64,000 bases of DNA, from assembly GCF_035582795.1 (NCBI RefSeq), contig NC_134373.1, forward strand, positions 24,708,501 through 24,772,500. The letters are read 5' to 3'. This stretch comes from Mycteria americana. Its lineage: Eukaryota > Chordata > Aves > Ciconiiformes > Ciconiidae. A program made the position numbers and the translations under genes. Shown piece by piece: positions 1-12,736 of this stretch (its first letter is position 1; each line of letters opens with the position of its first letter). Under the pieces are notes generated by a model. The model was not told where the DNA came from and did no database searches. It saw nothing but the letters and a program-made list of their open reading frames with translations.

Positions 1-3000
1 ACATTAGAATAAAATGATTTAAGGTCCGTAGGCTTTAAATACAGTATGTACTGTATGTGCATAATGCTTTGTGAATACTTAGATTTAATTTTATTAAAAT
101 ATTATTCTGCTTCAAATGTTGTGTTTATTTTAGAAGGAACTGACCTTTTTATTACTGTTTTTAAATATTTTAAAAGGTTCACATGATTTTCTAATCTTAA
201 AGCTTTAATGTGAAATTCCTCTAAGAAGAGAACTGGTTTCAGAAAAGCATGTAACCCAGTTAGTGGGGGAGCAGTCAAATTTTAACTAAAACCAAATTAA
301 ACCCTCTGTTCTAAACCAGTGCTACAGAGCAATGCAATAGTGGTTGACTCTCACATTAATAGATATGTGTATTATATGTTGGGGTCAGAATGATATATAA
401 CATTTTTAGTCATACACAGCCAGTAGATAAACCCAAGGTGGCTGAATCTTCTCTCATTTAAAGTTAGCGTGCGTGTTGAGCTAGGTTCTGCTTTATCTTT
501 GCATTTAAAGATACAAAAATGAATTAACTGAACACCTTTGTAAGTGAGAAGAGAAAACAACCCTCCCCATATGAGATCAAATTTTCTTCTGCCTCATGCT
601 ACTGTTGATCGGTGAAAGGTCCAAATGCTACAACGTGCTGACTGCTCTTACTTCTGCCACGGTGACAGGAGGTCTGCACTGCTTAGTGCCTCGCAGGATC
701 AGATCCTAGGTGACAGCATCATTGGGCCAGTCAGAATCTCTTCCTGCATATACTCCATTGAAACAGGAGTGCTGAATAACAAAGTGAAATAGCTTCTGCC
801 TTTTTTTTTTTTTTAAATAGCAAGCATTAACAACTTCTGCTCTATCTCAATGTAGTAACTAATATTAATGTCTGTTACTAAGAACAAGCTAGCACATTTT
901 CTAAAAAGGTATTTGTGGTTATGCTACATTTAAAACAGCCTGGTATAAATTAAAAATAAAATTAATGAAAAAAGTGTAATGGATGAGCATTGCTTTACAA
1001 AATGCCTTTTGTCCAATTTCATCACTTGGTATTTCGCATTAATGCAAAGAGACTGAGCAAAACAGGTGGACTGGGGAAGCAGTGCTGGGGAAGAGGAAAA
1101 GCGACAATTATTTCAATTAGTCTAAGTGAAGGAAAAGCTCCATCCCTTGCTCCTTTTCTTGGCTCAAAGAGGCTTTGTTCCTTCCCTTCTCTTTGTCTGT
1201 ATTTATCAAGAAGAAAAATCTCAAATGGGGGCAACTAAGGGAGACTTTGCAAAGTTATGGAGATTCTAAGCTCCCTAGACATCTGCCAGTGAACGAAGAA
1301 ACAAAACATGAAAGATGACAGCTTGGTTGGCAATACTCTAGCTGCCCCTTCCCTGCCACAGAAAGAGCTGCCTCCTCAGATACCTTCTTTTCTTGTTGAG
1401 GTACAGTGAAGCACATGAAGACCCACTGCTTCAAGCTTTTTTCTTCTAGAGACAGGTACCAACCATTGTTTTTGGAAATGTGTTAATTTTCTAAACAGCA
1501 AAAATTGTCTCTCTTATTTTTGGGGGTTTTTTTCTGGGCAGGGTTCCCTTTAAGCCCAGTCTGTTTCTGACTTGATAGAAATGGGTCTGTGTTATCCACA
1601 CCAAGCTGGGAATAACGTAAGGGCTGCGTACCCACACGTCACCATACACAGCTGTAACATATCTATAGAGGCTTTCAGGACTTTAGGAGATAAGTTTTGG
1701 TCTTGCTTGAGCTTAGGAAGACTCATCTTACCTTTACATTTAAAACCTGTGGCTAAAAATGTGTATAAATTATAACTTGTAGATACGGAGAAGTGTCCTG
1801 GAAATTCAAGACTAGCTAATGTAGCTGAAGTATCAAAGCAATTGGGACAATCACTCCAAACGTGAGAGGTGAGATGGTACAAATCAGCAGAGCTCTTCAG
1901 GAAGTTCATTAGCTTCCCACCAGCTGTGGGTCTAGTTCAATGTTTAAAGCAAACGATAGATTGTGACGCTTTTCAATATTTAAGCTGTGCAGCAACCTGC
2001 ACCATGCACATGTGCATGTCCATCTGCATGCACAGATTTACAGTAATACACATAAGTCGTGTCCTGACCTACCTAACCCTGCTGTCTCCAGGAAGCATGT
2101 GACCGATTGCGTGCCTTTCCCTGCTTTCATGTTCCCACTCTGTTCATGCCGCAAACGCGTTTTCTGCTCTCCCATCGCACAGCTGCTGCCCGTGGATGAA
2201 CCTGTCCCCCCTTTTCCTGCTGCAGATTGTGTCCTAGCAACCTCCTCTCTCTGCTGAGCGCAGGTCTCTCATCAGAGCTTCTGCGTGACTCACCAACATT
2301 ATAAGTAACATCCAAAAAGCTGAAAAGCACTGCTTCGCACGGGCTCTGGCTGCCCGCTTAGGTGAAGCAACTTGAGCTTTGCCCCCAGAAGAATTCTGTG
2401 TCCTCCCGTTTGAGAGCTGCTGAGCTAGCCTGGACACGAATAGAACAGTCAGAACCTGCAATAGCAGCGTAGCGGAAAGTACGATTCCTCGAATGAAAGT
2501 TGTACCTAATACCACACCTGCAGATTCGAAGCTTTGATGTTTCTATACCCTTCTGTTAAATATTCTTACACCATGAACAGATAGCTATGCTAGTATTTAA
2601 GGTTTGACTCTCCATATATTGTCTTAAATCAGAAATAATTAATTCCAATGCAGCCAGCAGTTATATGCTATCATATTTTTCATCAGATTGGGAGTTGGGC
2701 CGAGTGAGCACCTCCTCTCCATTCATCTACAGGCGCTCTCTCTATATACACACAGAATGATTTTTTTTCCCCATATATTGAGCTCAGTCTTAAGCAGAGC
2801 AACAGCTTGTTATTTCTAACAATACTTCTGCAGACCCAGAAATTGCCTTTTGGATGTTTCTAAAATGTTTTTGTGGCATCAGTAGTATAGTGGCATTTTC
2901 AGTATCACTGGGAGAGTACAAAAATTTACTTCATTAAAGAAAACCTAAGAATTTTTCTCCACAAAAGCACCTGCACAGGTTCCTCAAATGCACCACATAA

Positions 3001-6000
3001 GTGTGATATATTCCAAGCTAGTTATACAAAGAAATAACACATAGCAGTTTGTAATTCATTGGTACATTGCCAACTTTAAACACTTGTCATTAAACACTTT
3101 TTACATTTTGGGGGTAGTAATATAGATATTATTTTCCTCCCTCTTACATTTTTCAGAATCTCAAGTTGATGGTATTTTGTCACAGCAAAAGCAAATGGCT
3201 CCTAAAAGGCTACAATTCCCAGAGTTCTTAGTTCTGTAGAGCAATATAATTATATTCTTTCACCTGGAATTGACTAAAATCCAGTAAAATCTTGACAATG
3301 AGAGAAATGATGGAAAGGAACAGCCAGTATTTTTGAAAAAGCATAATTTTTAATTATGCTGACATTGTACACGATTTTAGCATCTTCTGACTCTTAAATG
3401 TGAAGTTCTGCCACGTTTTGTTAATTAAGAGATTAGGCACAATGAATTTCTAGGTAGCAAAGACTTAACTGATCAAAACTCAGAAAACTGAAAGCTGCTG
3501 CTTCCAATGAATCTCACTGTTTCTAGCTAATGGCAAAGCTATTCTAAAACAGTCTTCTTTGGAAAAACTGTTAGATTAACTTCATCTGTGGACACTCCAA
3601 GCATGACTCGCATTTTCTAGTCATTTAGGGTTAAAAAAAAAAGCCTGCATAGTTAAACAGACATCAAATTTTGATGCATGAAGCAGAAAAATCTGTTCTG
3701 CTCAATGCAACCAGTTTTTTAGTTTTTTCATTCAGACGGGCTTTTAGAACAGGGTAATTCTATTCTTTTAGCATTCTTTCAACCTACCTGAAACCAAGCC
3801 ATTAAAAAAGTTTTAGTAAAATGTAGGATGTCCGCAAGAGCTCAAGGAGCCCTGTAGCCAGAAATATACGGTAGATACCAAAATTTAGTATCTTTTAAAA
3901 TCTTAATCCTTTACAGAAGGATAAAGAAGTAGCGAAGACACAAGACAAGCCTAATGGAAGATAACTGCAATTCAAACATTAGCATTTACTCCCCATTTTG
4001 AAACCTCCAGTTGCCAGGTATTTCCAAGAATGAGAAAGTGGCGGCCCAGCGGATGAGCCATATGAACTCACGCAGTGGGTTTTACATTCAAGGAGGCAGC
4101 TGGCAGCAACCAACCCCCCCTCTTCAGATCTGAGTCTCAGAGTTTAATCTTCTCTTTCAGCGAGACTGACATTTTTGAGGCTCAGCACCCATAGCACTGC
4201 GCTCTTCTGAGAAGGAAGCAATGCTTGTCACTGAGCCCTGTTACCGTACAGGCTATACATTCACTGCACTGCATCTGTTGCAGAATAATGAACTTTGCTT
4301 GTAGGAAATTGCTGCCAAATTAATCTCGTGCTATCCTTGGTCAAGTCCAGATTAATTCTAAAGTCAGACAGCTGCCCTCCGCTTCTTGACAAACAGAGGC
4401 TCCAGATTCAGTATGCGTTAACAGTGGTGTATTAAGGGCACTATAGTGACTGACAAAGCAAGAAACACTAACCTGGTGCCTATATTCACTAACAGGAGCA
4501 AATAAAAAGTGAATTAAAATGGGTCTGATAAGCAAGGCCTGTGTGCCAAGGCTACTGGTTTGGGGTGTTTTTATTTTGTTTTTAAACTGTGAATAATTTG
4601 TGACACTTTATCCAAACCCACACCATTACTTGCAGCTGCTCTAAACGGTTGCAATCATGCATTTAACAGTTCCCAGAGTTGGGTGGGGGTTTCCCCCCCC
4701 CCCTTTTTTTGCACACAAACGAAAATGCAACCTCGATGCTCCCTATTAGTTTACTCTAACCTCATTACCACTAATGCAAACCCCACTAAAATATAGGGGA
4801 ATGCATTTGATCTGTAGTATCTAGCAGCAAGGGACCCAGTCTCACTTTGAAATTTAACATCAAATTTTTAATGAAAATATTGGTAAATTGTAAAATTGAT
4901 TCACACTGGAGACAGACTTGGTATACAGCCATTGGTATATTTTCAACAGCTGCCCAGACACAGAATTAATTTTTAAGTAGCTTCTTTCTTACTTGGAATA
5001 AAAAGAGCATGCAGAAAGTCCTTTGATGTGATTACTCTGAACCTAAAATTCCTTCAGTTTTATTAGGAATGATATGTACTTCTATCATACAGCAGTCCCG
5101 GTGTCACTTATATACTATATCTACTCTATACATCATTTTTTTTCTAGACTTGAAAAAGAGTATATTAGAAGTTAAGCTTAATGGGAGAAAAACAAGATCC
5201 ACAGAATAGATCACATATGAAAATCAAGACACCACTGAGTTTTATCAATGATACTAAAGGAGCATGTCCCAGAGCTTGTAAATGCATGAAGGCATCACTA
5301 TGGCGAGTTTACTTTTTCTCACTATACCTCTATGTGTGAGTAGTAGAACTGCATTATTAATGAAGAAACATTTTTCTCCATCTAGCTACTTGGGGGGGGG
5401 GTTTAATGTCCACTTGGGAAGTTCTTTGATTATTAATGAATGCAGAAAATGGCTACTCTCTTTGGAATGGAAATTAGATGGACCAAATTGAAGCCTCCCA
5501 CAGGAGGCATCTGCCCCTTTTATGCATTATTTACATTTTCTATACTGAAACTTTATGATATTGTAAAGTTGGAAATACAAAGAAAGTTTTGAAAACTTAA
5601 TCTAGATAAATACTTCACTACTATGAGCTGTAGCAAATCCTGTTTGTATAACAGGTTTTTGTATAATGCTGTTAACAGAAGTTGTTATTTTGCTTTCAGA
5701 AAAGATCTCCTGGAAAATTGTTTACTGTACAAATAAAAGCACTTGTACACTGCACATATATTCAGTATATCACCATGAAAACTTATTTGCAAGGGATCTA
5801 AATATGCACAAATAAATGTAATGCACTTATTTCAGTCATAAGCAACAGGATGTGAACATTTCATTTGTGACTGACTTGAATTTAGTTACTATAATACAAC
5901 CACCACCAACAGGGATCCAAAAAGGTTGACTGTATCTCTGTATCAAAAACATTGAGCAAAAAAAATTTTAATTACATTTAGTATACTCATAACACCATGG

Positions 6001-8079
6001 GAACAAAGATAAAAGCACAGGGTTACACAGGACACCACTCACTGGCTTGAAGCACACAGAATAGAGACACAAAATTAGACCTTTTCAGAAAATCCTATGC
6101 ACACAGCAATCTCCATGTACCATATTGACCTCCATCCCTCAAGCAGAACTGCAATTTATATCCATGTCTACTCCCTCTAACTTCACCAACTGAAGGATTC
6201 AAAAAATCTAAGATAACTTCTAGTTACAAAATCTGGGTAATAAAGCTGACAATTGCTACCCACTGAGGCCCAAATTTTCACAAAATATTTTGATCAAAGG
6301 TACTATCTAAATATCTCTCTTCAAGCCAGACGCTTCTGTTGCTTGAATCATTTTCTTTTAGAGAATTTAGAGCGCATCATGGAATGGGTTTACCATGCAA
6401 GACCTACTCAGCATGTGATTTTACTGACCCAGATGAACAGTCATTGAAAGCTTCTGAGATAAGCTGAGCTCTTAAAAAGAAAAAAATTTTAAAAACCAAA
6501 CAAAAATACAAACCAAAAAAGACAATTTAAAAAAAAACAGCCAAAAAACCCCAAAAAGCCCAGAACACCACACCCACAGATATCCTTGGGGAAAAGCCTT
6601 AGGTGGGATTAAAAAAATACAATCAGTTAAAGACCATTCCAGCTGTATTCAAATGGAATTATCTGAGCTTGCCTCACAAAAAAACCACTGTATTGCAACA
6701 AGCTGGAACAGTAAGAAAGTTTTACCTAGAACATTTTGGTTTTTTAATGGAATCCACTGATGTAGTTTCTCCAAACCAGCAGAATTTTTCAGAGTGTGCC
6801 ATCTGAGACGGTATGCCACTACTAATGAAAAAAACGCATATAGCATTTAGGGTATCTGATGTTTTATTTGTGTAAGCAAGCTACCCATTTATAAGACACT
6901 GCCTATTATGTATGACCATAAGCTTTTCCTTTTCATTAAGCTCTTGAGCTTAACACAGAAATTTACTTGTCTGGAATTATACACATACAGAGAAAAAAAA
7001 GCCATGCTTCTAAATATACGAAAATGCAAAAAATATTTATTGCTCTGAATCGTGCACTTAAAAATCGAAGCATTCATTTGAAGCGCATTGTCTTATCAAG
7101 AAGGAAGATTAAAAACTCTACAATAGCTTCCATTCACAGCAGTTCTTCCAAACATGAACTTTGACAGGTTGGTGATCCTCTTTTCTTCCAGCAGTTCATT
7201 ACTCAGAATGCCATGGTGCACTGCAAGAACTAGAAGAGGAAGCAATAGGCAAGTCATTATTTGGAGGTTCTGGAAGTGTGACAAGTACAACTACGCTAAC
7301 CATCAGTGAGATGCAAAAGGAATGGCCTACTTCCATCCTGACAGATGGAGGGGCCCACAAGTTTAAATCTTAGAAATAACATCTACTATATTAAAAGCAT
7401 TCACAAAATTGTATGAAGAGACAGTCAAGACTGTTTCTGCTTTTGGATTTTTAGCAACAGAACTGATTCCTCCATCTCATTTTATAGTATTAGTTAGAGC
7501 ATGTCCAAAAATTATTTAGTCAGCTGAACAGTTCACATCTTGCTACCTACATTCTACCAGTAACTTCCACAATCTACTGGGGCGATCCAGCAATCGCTTC
7601 CCATAGCAGTAAAGTAGTTACACCACTAACAAGCAGGACTATTCACAGTAATAATCTGCAGTAGAATAAAAGAGCAGTGAGTACCAGCTGAAGAATTACG
7701 CTTTCAATATTAAGATGCAAATTGAATTATATGTTAACACTAAGACAAATGATTTTTACAGCTATTTTGATGATTTTGTTACAATTGCATGCATTAAGTT
7801 AAACACACCATCAGGAATGATGACCATACCTTTATCTTAATTTTCCTTTCAAGAAACTGTGAAAGTTTAATGGAAGCTCCTATTTCTAATGCTCATACTG
7901 CTGGTAGTCAGCTTAACACGAACAAAGCCACTCTGTAAAATTACAAAGTGCAAGAGATGCAAATCAAATAAAGCAGTTATACAAATAATGCACTCCATAA
8001 CCAGTATCTACACCCCATTACAAATGCTCAAACAAAACTAGTATTAAAAGTTATCAGTTTAGAGAATTTAAAATTCAAG
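1..8079. other. No gene recognised (downstream side of GCA)
   Basis: AT-rich sequence with homopolymer runs (for example C tracts near 4,693 and a G tract near 5,393) and many short open frames that look random. By conserved synteny the last exons of GCA (third to fifth EF-hands) should lie here on the minus strand. I read the complement for these motifs and found no convincing match, so they are deleted, too decayed to see, or further left. Confidence 0.5.
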
Positions 8080-8194
8080 TTTCTCATAATCACCAACAGG
8101 TTCAACGTGATACCAAGATTCCACTAAAGTCCTAATATATACAAGGATATCTCCTACGTGGATATCATAACTCTGCAAGTTTCTAATCTGAATG
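8080..8194 (-). pseudogene. GCA: GCA exon 4, degenerate
   Basis: A TTTCAG acceptor at 8,195-8,196 and phase 1 entry give S-F-R-L-E-T-C-R-V-M-I-S-T, matching the start of GCA exon 4. A TAG stop then follows at 8,156-8,154 (minus strand). The expected EF2 loop and the Phe-Lys-Glu-Leu-Trp segment are no longer readable in any frame, apparently because of small indels. The 3' boundary is only approximate. Confidence 0.55.
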
Positions 8195-8594
8195 CTGAAA
8201 GGGTAATTTAAAAAAAAAATAATAATCAGAAGTTTGTAATTGGTATTATTTTTAATAACTAGTTTCAGCAATGACAGTGACCATGAATTCATTTTTTTTA
8301 ATCCAATTTAAAAAAGAAACAAAAAACATTCAAGTAGCCTGATACTAAAAAACACCCTTGTTTTTTTTTTTTTTAAGTCTGTCTACTACAGAACCAACTG
8401 ATACATTAACTTACTACCTTGGAGTAGCCTCCTTAACATCACCATTTAATTTTGAAGGGTGACAGAATTAGATTAGGCATAAAAGCCCAGTCTTCTCAAC
8501 TTGGCACCTCAGAAGGCAAGGCAGTGATGGTAACCTCTCTCTAACATTGAGCTATACCTGCCTGGCTGCCATAGCAAAATACTCAGTATCTTAC

Positions 8595-8661
8595 AATAGG
8601 TTCCATGGATTTCAGACTGCATTAGATATCTCTGCAGTTTTTCAGCATCTGCTTCTCCATC
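8595..8661 (-). pseudogene. GCA: GCA exon 3 (EF-hand 1 loop)
   Basis: 67 bp with phase 0 entry and phase 1 exit, acceptor AG at 8,662-8,663 and donor GTAAGA. The 22 codons read DGEADAEKLQRYLMQ... where grancalcins have DGEVDAEELQRCLTQ. The last acidic ligand of the EF1 loop is Lys, and Cys-to-Tyr, Thr-to-Met and Gly-to-Glu changes follow. The frame is open, but the substitution pattern looks like relaxed constraint. Confidence 0.65.
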
Positions 8662-9209
8662 CTCTAGAACAAATGCACACATTTGTCAAAGTTGACAAAT
8701 TTAACACATTTAACTTGCAAAAAATATCAGTGATTTTTAATGCAGTAGATTACCTGTAGCAATACCTAACATGCTCTTACATTGTTAAATAGTCACCGTA
8801 AGAGAAGAGCAACTGATCTAAACTGGAAGCAGTAAGCAGAATTCTCTGCTTAAAGCATATCAATGCCAGTAAGCAGGTAAACAGGTAATTAAAAATCCAC
8901 TAGACATATTCAAAAACACTATCAAAGTGATAGCATTTTCTAATGTAGAATTTACATGTGAACATAATCAGCAAGTTGATTAAAATTATGACACCTTTGT
9001 TTTCAATACTTAGTATCCAAATTGTTAGCATTTCCACTCTGAAATAATTAATACATGCTTTTGCTTTTACTCATCAAATCTCCTCTTGTTATTCACCTGG
9101 TGCAGGGATGTTAAGCAGAAAGAGAAGCACTGAGGTCCAGAGCCTATGCAATTTAAAATATAAAGAGAAAAAAAAGAAGCCCTCTAATATAAAATAGAAG
9201 GTCACTCAC

Positions 9210-9303
9210 CTGTACCTGGAGATCTACCAATACATTGCTTCTGCAATCCACGTTCTTGAGAAGGTGCACGTCGGCACCACAGAAGCCAGAACCATCTCGT
9301 AAC
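9210..9303 (-). other. Exon-like segment inside GCA intron 2
   Basis: On the minus strand a 94-bp piece is bounded by CACAG and CAG|GTGAGT and keeps several CpGs in an otherwise AT-rich intron. Its length is not a multiple of three, so including it would shift the GCA frame. I do not recognise its translation in any frame. It may be a non-coding or cryptic exon, or chance. Confidence 0.2.
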
Positions 9304-10225
9304 CTGTGAGGCTGCGCACATGACCTCTGTGAATCCTTGCCACCTTCCATTGGTCTTTTCCCCCCCATATTGAACTACTGAATTCCCCGACTATTACCCC
9401 TTTTAACACATGACATTGCAATGGTCATATTACCATCTGTAAGTCATATGAATGTTAACACAGACTCTTGGAATACAACTCCTATCACTATCTATTAACA
9501 ACATTATAAAAATATCTACAGTATTTAACACTTCCTTTTTAAAAAACACCATGTAACTTTTCAAAGCCAGCACATCCCATACATATCTACAAAAAATACA
9601 TTTAGTCTCACAACATTTATGAGTCTGCCCTCCACTCTAAAAACTGTATAATCTTAAAGAACATAAATGTCAGATTTAGGACCTCATGCCAGAAGAAATA
9701 CCTTGCAAAACATGCATCAACCATTCTGGAGACTCCAGTCCCTTTGGACGCTAACCTGGGAAGTTATATGTCTGCATTATACTTTTCTAGCCAAGCTCCA
9801 TATGCAGTACAGAACAAAGTCAATCGAAACCCTAGTCTCAAAAGTTTCAGAACTGGCTTTTAAAGTTCTGTTATCTGCATACAGAATTATAGCACTAACA
9901 TGTATAATAAGGTACAGCAAACCTAAAGAAGAAACACTATTGCAAGATGGTGGTGAGAATCTGCACGTGAACTGCCAACATATTTTGATTAATTTTATCT
10001 TATTAAACAGCAACATGTCTATCAAGTCTGTAGTACTGTAAACTCTACTGTCAACTATAATTACAATTATTGTTGAAAACGGTGCATTTTACCTGAAGAG
10101 GAATTATTATCACTGGGACCATTATGCTAAGGTATTTCTACTGAAGAAAAAAAAGCATGAAACAAAACTTTACTAGGGTTGTTTTCACAGCTGATTATAT
10201 AGTTATATTGTTTATATTATCTTAC

Positions 10226-10392
10226 CTGTCCAGCAATAGCACTGAAGTAAGTCGACATGGGGTCAGAAACAGCAGAGTAAGTACCAGTGTATACAGAACA
10301 TCCAGAGCGTGCACCATGAGGCACATTTATTACTGCTGTTGGCATTGGCCATCCCATTGTCACTGGCATCCCAGGCACCTATAACTGCCATA
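10226..10392 (-). pseudogene. GCA: GCA exon 2
   Basis: Read on the minus strand, 10,378 down to 10,226 gives 51 codons without a stop, from VPGM to STYFSAIAGQ, and ends in a good donor (CAG|GTAAG). Similarity seems to begin further upstream with Tyr-Gly-Ser-Tyr at 10,392-10,381, after a long T tract and an AAAG acceptor. That stretch is out of frame with VPGM, which suggests a short deletion near 10,380. If splicing instead uses the AG at 10,379-10,380, the N-terminus is shortened but in frame. Confidence 0.65.
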
Positions 10393-11868
10393 CTTTGGGA
10401 GGGAAAAAAAAAAAAAAAAAAAGAAAAATATTTCAGTATCTTCACCTTGATAGCCTGAAATACTTCAATTTTAAAATGAAAATGTACCTTATGCATGATT
10501 AAGAAATACCTGTTGCACTGTTTATTTCAAAAAACAAATCAATTTCAGACTCAGTCCTACAACTGGGTTTATTGTTAAATGACCTCAATTTAAAGGAGTT
10601 TTGACAACACATGGTGACAAAACAGGATAGTACAACTCCAGAAACAGTTCCACGTGCCTTTGACTGCACTACCAAGGAAGCTTTCTAAGAAAAAAAAAAA
10701 AAAAAAAGAAGTTACTATTATACTGCTAGGTTTTGGTTTGCTTTGGGGGTTTAGGGGTGGAGGTGGTTTTGTTTTTAAACAGATACCTTATGGGCATTAG
10801 CAAAATTGTTTGCAGGACACAGTTGTCATTATTTTAGATACTCTAATAATTAAAAAAAAAAAATGCAGTTCTGAACATTAAGTTCTAATCATCTAATTTT
10901 CCCTGCATTTGCTATTGGATCAGTCTTTCCTTTTCAGTGTTAAACTGTTTATTCAGTCACTTATCTATGCCAGGATTTCAAAGTACTTTCTTTTTATGCA
11001 GGCACCACAACGGGTGGCAGGGGTTCCCTTCTTCAGGCTGGGCCATGTACAATTTGAAGTGGCTTTGAGTATCCGAGAACTACAATTTTATGAGCAGCTT
11101 ATAGCTTTTACTGTGCTGATATGTTGCCCTTCCTTATAACAGCAAAGTAAAGCTTAATTTACCTATATTTAAACATGGGATGTTTTATCCAAGCTTTTAA
11201 GTGACTAAGAAAAATAAAACACAATCACTCAGTTGAAGTTTTCCAGATACAATAATGCAAGGCTTGTCATGCCATACAATCACCCAAGAGGAACATCAGA
11301 GTTACAGCAACCAACAAGAAAGACCAAAACACAAAACCCATCGCCACTACACTGAACTAGTTAGATCAGCAAGTCTTTGGGACAACAGAAAGAGGCATCT
11401 TTTTTGTCCCAAGTCGCCAGTGTTACTCCTTAGCACAGCTGCAAATGGCTCCTGCAGATCACATATAAAAAAGTATCTTCGTTACATTGCAGGAGTAGTC
11501 TCAGATCCATAGTCCTGAAGAAGCAAAGCCCAACGAGCCATCACTGCCACTAGTATCATCTGTGCCAGTTTTGTAAAAAGAATCATTTTCAGCTATAGCA
11601 CTGCAGGGCAATTTCAAAGGAACGTAAGAGATTTTAGGATCCCAAAAAACACAGTATCAGTTTAAAGACTTAATTTAATTAACAGCGACAAAGCAGCACA
11701 CAAAGGTCCGGTCTGCTTAAGCAATACAGAAGCTACTGAACACCAGCATAATGAGAACTACGCAACAAGCCTCTGTAGTGACTCTATTTACACTGAGTAG
11801 CTAAACAATTTAGAAAAATATTTTCATCTCTTACACAGCAACCAAAAGTACTTGAGCAGCTTTCCTTT
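10393..11868. other. Non-coding stretch upstream of GCA exon 2
   Basis: Probably GCA intron 1. It starts with an A-rich run (a T tract on the minus strand) next to exon 2 and has another long A run near 10,690. No coding segment or repeat family was recognised. Confidence 0.4.
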
Positions 11869-12462
11869 TGCTCTGTTTAACCCCAGCCTGCAACTGAGCC
11901 CCACACAGCCGCTCGCTCACTCCCCCCCCAGTGGGATGGGGAGAGAATCAGAAGGGTAAGAGTGAGAAAACTCGTGGGTTGATATAAAGACAGTTTAATA
12001 GGGAAAGCAAAAACTGCGCATGCAAGCAGAGCAAAACAAGGAATTCCTTCACTCCTTCCCAGGGGCAGGCAGGTGTTCAGCCATCTCCAGGAAAGCAGGG
12101 CTCCGTCACGTGTAACAGTAACTTGGGAAGACAAACGCCATCACTCCGAACGTCCCCCCCTTCCTTCTTCTTCCCCCAGCTTTATATGCTGAGCATGGCG
12201 TCATATGGTGTGGGGTATCCCTTTGGTCAGTTGGGGTCAGCTGTCCCAGCCGTGTCCCCTGCCAGCTTCTTGTGCACCCCCAGCCTGCTCGCTGGTGGGG
12301 TGGGGAGAGAAGCAGAAAAGGCCTTGACTGTGTGTAAGCACTGCTCAGCAGTAACTAAAACATCCCTGTATTATCAACGCTGTTTTCAGCACAAATCCAA
12401 AACATAGCCCCATACTAGCTACTATGGAGAAAATTAACTCTACCCCAGCCAAAACCAGCACA
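11869..12462 (-). mobile_element. Solo LTR of an avian endogenous retrovirus (copy 1)
   Basis: Shares its whole layout with the LTR at 14,998-15,530: a pyrimidine-rich end, a T-rich block containing GTTTAAT, a central TATA-like element and a terminal block with TTAACTCTACCCCAGCC. Promoter logic (TATAAA reading leftwards near 12,180) puts its sense strand on minus. There is no internal retroviral sequence beside it. No clear target duplication is visible and the outer end is diverged, so it looks older than copy 2. Assigned by recalled similarity to LTRs common in birds; the family name is not determined. Confidence 0.75.
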
Positions 12463-12709
12463 TGTGATGCAAACCACATGCAATTCTTGCACGTTTCTCT
12501 TTGTGCTGTAGTTGTTGTAACTGCTTTCCCATTTTCTAACAACCACTACTAGTGTTTCCAGCTGTACTATTACTCCGTCCTAGAATGCTATTTTTACAAA
12601 AGGTAGCATAGTGTCCATGACCACTGCAGCCCCCCCACCGGGCACAAGAAACACCAAATATGATGCAACTTTTTTTGCACAAGGGCAATAACCACCTCAA
12701 AATTGTATT

Positions 12710-12736
12710 CCAGAATCCGGGCGGCGGGTAAGCAGC
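12710..12736 (-). pseudogene. GCA: Possible relic of GCA exon 1
   Basis: The minus strand reads Ala-Ala-Tyr-Pro-Pro-Pro-Gly-Phe at the edge of the CpG island, resembling the MAYPGYGG start of grancalcin. No ATG stands in front of the Ala-Tyr-Pro and no good donor follows. It could be a decayed first exon or a chance match; the match is short. Confidence 0.25.

Larger units (their letters stand above)
8080..10392 (-). pseudogene. GCA: GCA (grancalcin) remnant, exons 2-4, probably decayed
   Basis: Grancalcin is a penta-EF-hand calcium-binding protein of leukocytes. On the minus strand, exon 2 gives a grancalcin-like N-terminal segment starting VPGM and ending FSAIAGQ. Exon 3 gives the first EF-hand loop and exon 4 starts with an LETCR segment, with matching splice phases throughout. 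Signs of decay: a probable frameshift near the start of exon 2; Lys replacing the calcium-binding Glu at the end of the EF1 loop in exon 3, among many other changes; an in-frame TAG plus loss of similarity after about 12 codons of exon 4; and no recognisable exons 5-8. Divergent orientation to IFIH1 matches the ancestral arrangement. The gene identity is fairly secure; pseudogene status is an inference, and a fast-evolving or mis-modelled gene is the alternative. Confidence 0.6.

Noticed and set aside
7150-7230. Possible decayed GCA exon 5 on the minus strand
   Set aside because: Only scattered similarity around GILSNELLEE; not enough to claim.
7768-7805. Plus-strand FDDFVTIACIKL, resembling the GCA EF-hand segment FDDYVACCVKL
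   Set aside because: Wrong strand for GCA, needs indels to align, and no neighbouring exon supports an inversion.
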